DNA of 64,000 bases from Symsagittifera roscoffensis (Eukaryota; Xenacoelomorpha; Acoela; Convolutidae). This document shows, piece after piece, positions 56,322 to 64,000 of this stretch. The number at the start of each line of letters is the position of its first letter. Position 1 is the first letter of the stretch. The position numbers and the translations under genes are program-made. The DNA is taken from NCBI RefSeq assembly GCF_963678635.1, contig NC_087071.1, positions 1,478,537-1,542,536 of the forward strand, read 5' to 3'. The notes under the pieces were generated by a model. It saw only the letters and a program-made list of their open reading frames with translations, searched no databases and was not told where the DNA came from.

Positions 56322-57992
56322 GGCAGACCAATCTACATCCCCGTTCACTTGGTTCTAAATACACCCAACTTCCCATTTAGCTATCTTTCACTTAAAACCT
56401 GGAGAAGCTTGCTGAACTGATCCACACATATTCTTAAGCTACCCATCAGACCAGACCGAAAACTAAGCTAAGCGCTAGTCATATAAAGCAAAAAAAAACA
56501 GCGACGTATTTAGATTTCAGAACTGCTATATTTAGAATGCCGAATATGACAGAGATAAAATAAACCGAGATTATAAATATTATTAGTCTTGCTTTTATCA
56601 ACATTAAAAACGTCTTTGTAATGTAGAGTAGAAGTATTTCAACTATTTTTAAATATCTGTTACGCATTTTTTCGGGAATTTGCTTTTTTAGCCTTCTGCT
56701 AAGCCAGAACGAACAACAAAAAACCGAAATGCATGCTTAGTAAAATATGCGTTTCACTGACAATTACCATTTATAATTTAGAAGACACGAATTTGACAGA
56801 CAACCAAAAAAAACAACAATTGATATGATTTACAGATTTAATCTTAATTCTTTTGGTACTCTTTTGTTGTGGTTGTTTTCGTTTTTTTTTAAATCTTGTA
56901 ATTGTAATTACAGTGGCTGGTCTGTGTTTACTGTTATGCGTTTCGAGCTTTGTAACGCATTGAATGAGAAAAAACTTGACATGAGTTAAAAATATTTGCA
57001 AGAAACACGAGACGTTTTAACTTTTAATTTACAGTAAGTTTTTTAAATGACATTTGAAATTGATTCCACGAATGTCCGTAAAATTTTTCATATAACGTTT
57101 TTAATTAAAGTCCCAGAAAACGCTGACCACTTAATCACTGAACATTCGAAGCTTTTTCAGTCAAACAAGTCTTTCCTGGGGCTACTATATGAGCAAGCTT
57201 GTCAAAATGCCTTTCTGAGCTTTGTTGAAAAACTATCACTGTGTGCACTCACTCGAAATCAGTAACAAGGTCTTAAAAATAACCAAAAAAGAAGAACGGT
57301 TTTTGTGTTCGCGGGATAATAGTAGACCCTTTGAGTTCCCAGATGATCTGCAATTGTCTATTCTGCCAAAAAGATAGTCATTTAAGTACAAAAAGCGCTC
57401 ACAATGTTTATAAACGTCCCGAAAAAATCAGTAAATTACATTTAAGTAACGTACCTTTTAATATTGGTAAGTTAACTTATCAACTAATTCGCTAAACTTT
57501 AAGTTCAAACTATCCTTCGAACTCAATCAAATCAGACGAAACTGACGATAAAGTGAAATAATTGGAGAAATGGTCTGGTACAAAAGCTAACACTAAATAA
57601 ACCAAAACTATCGTAGCAGTCAAATAAGTATATACTTAATTGACTGCTACTTAAGGGACAAAATTCGACTGAGTTCGTTTAATATCATTCTTGTATGTTA
57701 AATTTCGTGAAACTTCACTCGAGTTGCCAGTTGACAAAAAGAACAAATCAAATTAACAGTAGTTGCAGATGATTCACTAACTAACTGACCATATATGAAC
57801 TAAAATTGTATGTCGGGGAACATTCGAAAAAAAACGTCATCAGCTGCCGGAAGGCACAGCTGGAGAGAGACACTCGTGACCTACAGGGTTGCTCTAACGC
57901 TAACATAGAAAACATGAGCAATCAACATTCCCTCTATGAGTAATCTATTCCGCTAACCATTTCAGGTTAATTATAACCAAATGTGATACTAG
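56322..57992. other. No gene recognised
   Basis: AT-rich. Short open frames at 56479-56667, 56771-57001 and 57047-57265 have no domain signatures. A short inverted repeat ('gcagtcaa' to 'ttgactgc') lies around 57616-57648. Confidence 0.4.
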
Positions 57993-58251
57993 CAGGGGCG
58001 GATTTGGGAGGACGCCTTTCCTCCGGATTCGACACTTTCAGCACCCAAAGGGTACCCCCATTGCTAATATTTTACGACAATTATGCTCGGCCGACTGACT
58101 CTATAAATTTTCGAGAGGAGCCTTTGGCACCATCAAATACTTATTTTGAGGGAGGCGCGCGCCCAAAAAACTCCATTCAAAAGATTTCAAAAAAGTTCGA
58201 ATCAGAAAAAAGATGAACAGAAACTTGTGAAAATCTTAAATTCACCCCCTG
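57993..58251. mobile_element. MITE-like element, family 1 copy B
   Basis: Starts 'caggggcggatttggg' and ends 'ttcaccccctgg', with the interior 'gcgcgcgcc' block and G-rich block in the same order as the copy at 6799-7214. Shorter, with internal deletions. Confidence 0.6.
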
Positions 58252-58447
58252 GATACTAAATTGACGGTTTAAGATAATTGAATTTTTTCTATATTTATTA
58301 TCGGATTTCAGTAACTGATAGGGCAAAGAATGAAAGAAATCATTTGTCTAATAAATACAAGAAACCAGACAACCAATTGTTACTTGCAAAATATACAATT
58401 AATCGAAAAATCTATCAGCAAGCGCAAATTAAAGAGAGAGGAGAGAC

Positions 58448-61400
58448 TAGGGTCATGCTATATGCCTACTCAATGGCAACCCTTTGAGGATTATCAAAGT
58501 ATTCAAGCAAAAAACATTATTTGATGAAGTAAGAAGAGATTATTAGTTTAGTGAAAAAACGGGGTTAGAAATTTTGACTTGAACGATACAGCAGAATATC
58601 TTCTGATGAAATGTGTTTAGTGACAATTGGCGCCCTACAATGTTTCTTTACTGATATCAAATAATCAATCAAATAACTTAAACGAAAGAACAAAAAAATA
58701 AGAATTTTTTTCTGAAAATTTTGGTACGATTTTTTTCAAACTAAGACACATTAAATCAAAAAAAAAAGAACAAACTCCTGGCTTTAGCCATCTATTGACA
58801 TCATTTTACAATAGGGTGCAAATAACGAACGATTATTGAAATAAAGAGGAAAAATTGAAAACAAAAACATAAAAACTGCGATATGTCAAAAACTACCAGA
58901 TTTTGAGGAACTTAATTTTAACAGCCGAGTCGCAACCTTCATGAGAACTTAGATTATCGTGAAACCGAATGTTTGTAGAGAATGGAACTCAATAAGTTTT
59001 TATTCGATTAACAATTGAGGTTTACAGAAAAATAAAGAGTTCATCCACAAATAAGTAGACCCTGCTGAATTATAGGCTTAATAATACAATTATAGTATGT
59101 GAGTAAAACAGAACTCAGTAGAAAACGTCGCATTTTTGTAATGATGCCACTATATCTACCCAAATTTAATCATAATTTAATGAAATGATCGCCGACGTTT
59201 ACCATATTATAGACAATAACACAACGTTCACGAGAAATATTTAGGGTTTTTTTGTTCCCGCCACTGAAATTAAAGAGGAACTATGACCTCGGGTGTAATT
59301 CACAAATTTTTCAAAATTCCACGCAAAATTAAGTACCCCAAATCATAATCAGAGTGGAACGAGCGATAGATCATGCTCAAGCCCTTTTCACGACTTTTAA
59401 TAGGTTCATGCTATATGCCTACTCAATGGCAACCCTAGTGAGGATTATCAAAGTACTCAAGCAAAAAACATTATTTGATGAAGTACCGAGAGATTTTTAG
59501 TTTAGTGAAAAAACGAATTTAAAACACTTTACTTGATCGATACAGCAGAATATCTTCTGTTGAAATTTGTTTAGTGACTATTGGTGCCCTACAATTTTTC
59601 TTTACTGAAGTTTCAAATAATCAATCAAATAACATTAACAAAAGAACAAAAAAACGAGAATTTTTTTTACTGATAATTTCGGTGAGATTTATCTCAAAAT
59701 AAGAAAAATAATTCAAATAAAATAAGAACAAACTCCAGGCTTTAGCCATATAATGATATCACCTTACTGTAGGGTGCAAATAACGAACGATTATTGAAAA
59801 ATAGAGGAAAAATTGAAAACAAAAACATAAAAACTGCAATATGTCAAAAACTACCAGATTTTGAGGAACTTAATTTTAACAGCCGAGTCGCAACCTTCAA
59901 GAGAACTTAGAATATGGTGAAACCGAATGATTGTAGAGAATGGAACTCAATAAGTTTTTATTCGATAAACAATTGAGGTTTACAGAAAAATAGAGAGTTC
60001 ATCCACAAATAAGTAGACCCTGCTGAATTATAGGCTTAATAATACAACTATAGTATGTGAGTAAAACAGAACTCACTAGAAAACGTCGCATTTTTGTAAT
60101 GATGCCACTATATCTACCCAATTTTGATCACATTTTAATCAAATGATCGGCGAAGTTAACCTTATTATAGACAATAACACAACGTTCACGAGAAATATTA
60201 AGGGTTTTTTTGTTCCTGCCACTGAAAGTAAAGAGGAACTATGACCTCGGGTGTAATTCACAAATTTTCAACATTCCACGCAAAATTAAGTACCCCAAAT
60301 CATAATCAGAGTGGAACGAGCGATAGATCATGCTCAAGCCCTTTTCACGACTTTTAATAGGTTCATGCTATATGCCTACTCAATGGCAACCCTAGTGAGG
60401 ATTATCAAAGTACTCAAGCAAAAAACATTATTTGATGAAGTACCGAGAGACTTTTAGTTTAGTGAAAAAACGAATTTAAAACACTTTACTTGATCGGTAC
60501 AGCAGTATATCTTCTGTTGAAATTTGTTTAGTGACTATTAGTGCCCTACAATTTTTCTTTACTGAAGCTTCAAATAATCAATCAAATAACATTAACAAAA
60601 GAACAAAAAAACGAGAATTTTTTTTACTGATAATTTCGGTGAGATTTATCTCAAAATAAGAAAAATAAATCAAATAAAATAAGAACAAACTCCAGGCTTT
60701 AGCCATATAATGATATCACCTTACTGTAGGGTGCAAATAACGAACGATTATTGAAAAATAGAGGAAAAATTGAAAACAAAAACATAAAAACTGCAATATG
60801 TCAAAAACTACCAGATTTTGAGGAACTTAATTTTAACAGCCGAGTCGCAACCTTCAAGAGAACTTAGAATATGGTGAAACCGAATGATTGTAGAGAATGG
60901 AACTCAATAAGTTTTTATTCGATAAACAATTGAGGTTTACAGAAAAATAGAGAGTTCATCCACAAATAAGTAGACCCTGCTGAATTATAGGCTTAATAAT
61001 ACAACTATAGTATGTGAGTAAAACAGAACTCACTAGAAAACGTCGCATTTTTGTAATGATGCCACTATATCTACCCAATTTTGATCACATTTTAATCAAA
61101 TGATCGGCGAAGTTAACCTTATTATAGACAATAACACAACGTTCACGAGAAATATTAAGGGTTTTTTTGTTCCTGCCACTGAAAGTAAAGAGGAACTATG
61201 ACCTCGGGTGTAATTCACAAATTTTCAACATTCCACGCAAAATTAAGTACCCCAAATCATAATCAGAGTGGAACGAGCGATAGATCATGCTCAAGCACTT
61301 TTCACGACTTTTAATAGGGTCATGCTATATGCCTACTCAATGGCAACCCTAGTGAGGATTATCAAAGTACTCAAGCAAAAAACATTATTTGATGAAGTAC

Positions 61401-64000
61401 CAAGAGACTTTTAGTTTAGTGAAAAAACGAGTTTAAAACACTTTACTTGATCGATACAGCAGTATATCTTCTGATGAAATTTGTTTAGTGACTATTGGTG
61501 CCCTACAATGTTTCTTTACTGAAGTTTCAAATAATCAATCAAATAGCATTAACAAAAGAACAGAAAAACGAGAATTTTTTTACTGATAATTTCGGTGAGA
61601 TTTATCTCAAAATAAGAACAATTAAATCAAAAAAATAAGAACAAACTCCTGGCTTTAGCCATCTATTGACATCATTTTACAGTAGGGTGCAAATAACGAT
61701 AGATTATTGAAAAATAGAGGAAAAATTGAAAACAAAAATATAAAAACTGCGATATGTCAAAAACTACCAGAGTTTGAGGAACTTAATTTTAACAGCCGAA
61801 TCGCAACCTTCAAGAGAACTTCGGTTATCGTGAAACCGAATGTTTGAGAGAATGGAACTCAATAAGTTTTTACTCGATAAACAATTGAGGTTTACAGAAA
61901 AATAGAGAGTTCATCCACAAACAAGTAGACCCCGCTGAAGTATAGGCTTAATAATACAATTATAAAATGTGAGCAAAACAGAACTCAGTAGAAAACGTCG
62001 CATTTTTGTAATGATGCCACTATATCTACCCAAATTTGATCATAATTTAATGAAATGATCGCCGACGTTAACCATATTATAGACAATAACACAACGTTCA
62101 CGAGAAATATTTAGGGTTTTTTTGTTCCCGCCACTGAAATTAAAGAGGAACTATGACCTCGGGTGTAATTCACAAATTTTTCAAAATTCCACGCAAAAAT
62201 AAGTACCCCAAATCATAATCAGAGTGGAACGAGCGATAGATCATGCTCAAGCACTTTTCACCACTTTTAATAGGGTCATGCTATATGCCTACTCAATGTC
62301 AACCCTAGTGAGGATTATCAAAGTACTCAAGCAAAAAACATTATTTGATGAAGTACCAAGAGACTTTTAGTTTAGTGAAAAAACGAGTTTAAAACACTTT
62401 ACTTGATCGATACAGCAGTATATCTTCTGATGAAATTTGTTTAGTGACTATTGGTGCACTACAATGTTTCTTTACTGAAGTTACAAATAATCAATCAAAT
62501 AACATTAAAAAAAACAAAAAAACGAGAATTTTTTTTTACTGATAATTTCGGTGAGATTTATCTCAAAATAAGAAAAATTAAATCAAATAAAATAAGAACA
62601 AACTCCTGGCTTTAGCCATATAATGACATCACTTTACTGTAGGGTGCAAATAACGAACGATTATTGAAAAATAGAGGAAAAATTGAAAACAAAAACATAA
62701 AAACTGCGATATGTCAAAAACTACCAGATTTTGAGGAACTTAATTTTAACAGCCGAGTCGCAACCTTCATGAGAACTTAGATTATCGTCAAACCGAATTT
62801 TTGTAGAGAATGGAACTCAATAAGTTTTTATTCGATAAACAATTGAGGTTTACAGAAAAATAGAGAGTTCAACCACAAATAAGTAGACCCTGCTGAATTA
62901 TAGGCTTAATAATACAATTATAGTATGAGAGTAAAACAGAACTCAGTAGAAAACGTCGCATTTTTGTAATAATGCCACTATATCTACCCAATTTTGATCA
63001 TAATTTAATGAAATGATCGGCGAAATTAACCTTATTATAGACAATAACACAACGTTCACGAGAAGTATTAAGGGTTTTTTGTTCCCGCCACTGAAAGTAA
63101 AGAGGAACTATGACCTCGGGTGTAATTCACAAATTTTTCAACATTCCACGCAAAATTAGGTACCCCAAATCATAATCAGAGTGGAACGAGCGATAGATCA
63201 TGCTCAAGCACTTTTCACGACTTTTAATAGGGTCATGCTATATGCCTACTCAATGGCAACCCTAGTGGGGATTATCAAAGTACTCAAGCAAAAAACATTA
63301 TTTGATGAAGTATCAAGAGACTTTTAGTTTAGTGAAATAACGAGTTTAAAACACTTTACTTGATCGATACAGCAGTATATCTTCTGATGAAATTTGTTTA
63401 GTGACTATTGGTGCCCTACAATGTTTCTTTACTGAAGTTTCAAATAATCAATCAAATAACATTAACAGAAGAACAAAAAAACGAGAATTTTTTTTACTGA
63501 TAATTTCGGTGAGATTTATCTCAAAATAAGAAAAACTAAATCAAATAGAATAAGAACAAACTCCTGGCTTTAGCCATATAATGACATCACTTTACTGAAG
63601 GGTGCAAATAACGAACGATTATTGAAAAATAGAGGAAAAATCGAAAACAAAAACATAAAAACTGCGATATGTCAAAAACTACCAGATTTTGAGGAACTTA
63701 ATTTTAACAGCCGAGTCGCAACCTTCATGAGAACTTAGATTATCGTGAAACCGAATGTTTGTAGAGAATGGAACTCAATAAATTTTTATTCGATAAACAA
63801 TTGAGGTTTACAGAAAAATAGAGAGTTCAACCACAAATAAGTAGACCCTGCTGAATTATAGGCTTAATAGAACAATTATAGTATGTGAGTAAAACAGAAC
63901 TCAGTAGAAAACGTCGCATTTTTGTAATGATGCCACTGTATCCACCCAATTTTGATCATAATTTAATGAAATGATCGGCGAAGTTAACCTTATTATAGAC
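58448..64000. repeat. Satellite array, monomer about 957 bp
   Basis: Six monomers, the last incomplete at the window edge. Using 'ggt(t)catgctatatgcc' as phase mark, starts are about 58450, 59403, 60360, 61318, 62274 and 63231, so the spacing is 953-958 bp. Monomers 2 and 3 are nearly identical and the first is the most diverged, as expected at an array edge. No open frame longer than chance is shared between monomers, and no transposon ends are seen. Confidence 0.95.

Overview
This window is nuclear DNA from an AT-rich animal genome, probably an invertebrate. The evidence is a canonical metazoan 5S rRNA gene, spliced genes with GT-AG introns, a Ty3/gypsy retrovirus-like element with an envelope gene, decayed LINEs, MITE-like elements and a satellite array. 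No sequence allows a species call. Most of the 64 kb is repetitive, and host coding sequence is sparse.

Layout. 0.5-5.2 kb: a diverged tandem repeat of about 1.5 kb carrying LINE 3'-tail coding remnants, interrupted by an intact 5S rRNA gene (4278-4396). 6.5-11.1 kb: three minus-strand exons that appear to belong to a PH-domain protein. Its PH domain is completed by a phase-matched exon at 38.2-38.3 kb, so a 27-kb intron separates the two halves of the domain. That intron holds a Tc1/mariner-like MITE (12.9-13.7 kb), a 19.3-kb LTR retroelement (14529-33816, minus strand) and a nested plus-strand gene (34.1-37.3 kb). 38.5-50.3 kb: an array of decayed LINE units with a CCHC-like ORF1, including a truncated 5S pseudogene. 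52.3-55.1 kb: a nearly identical 1.41-kb tandem duplication. 55.2-56.3 kb: a terminal-inverted-repeat element containing a tRNA-like sequence. 58.4-64 kb: a satellite with a monomer of about 957 bp that runs off the window.

The most notable object is the LTR element. Its two 789-bp LTRs differ at only three positions, so it is young, and at 19.3 kb it is unusually large for Ty3/gypsy. In its own direction (right to left) it carries a leader, a small basic ORF, gag (capsid and zinc knuckle), an intact 1862-codon pol (protease, RT, RNase H, D,D35E integrase, GPY/F-like end), two small overlapping transmembrane ORFs joined by ATGA, a Pro/Ser-rich ORF of about 374 codons with no ATG, a split envelope-like gene with signal peptide and membrane anchor, a further gene of about 600 codons joined to env by ATGA, and a remnant of one more ORF. 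Pol is undamaged, while gag, env and the 3' gene carry stops and frame changes.

Functional assignments of host genes beyond the PH domain are not possible from sequence alone. Exon boundaries are inferred from splice motifs and phase agreement and have not been tested against transcripts.
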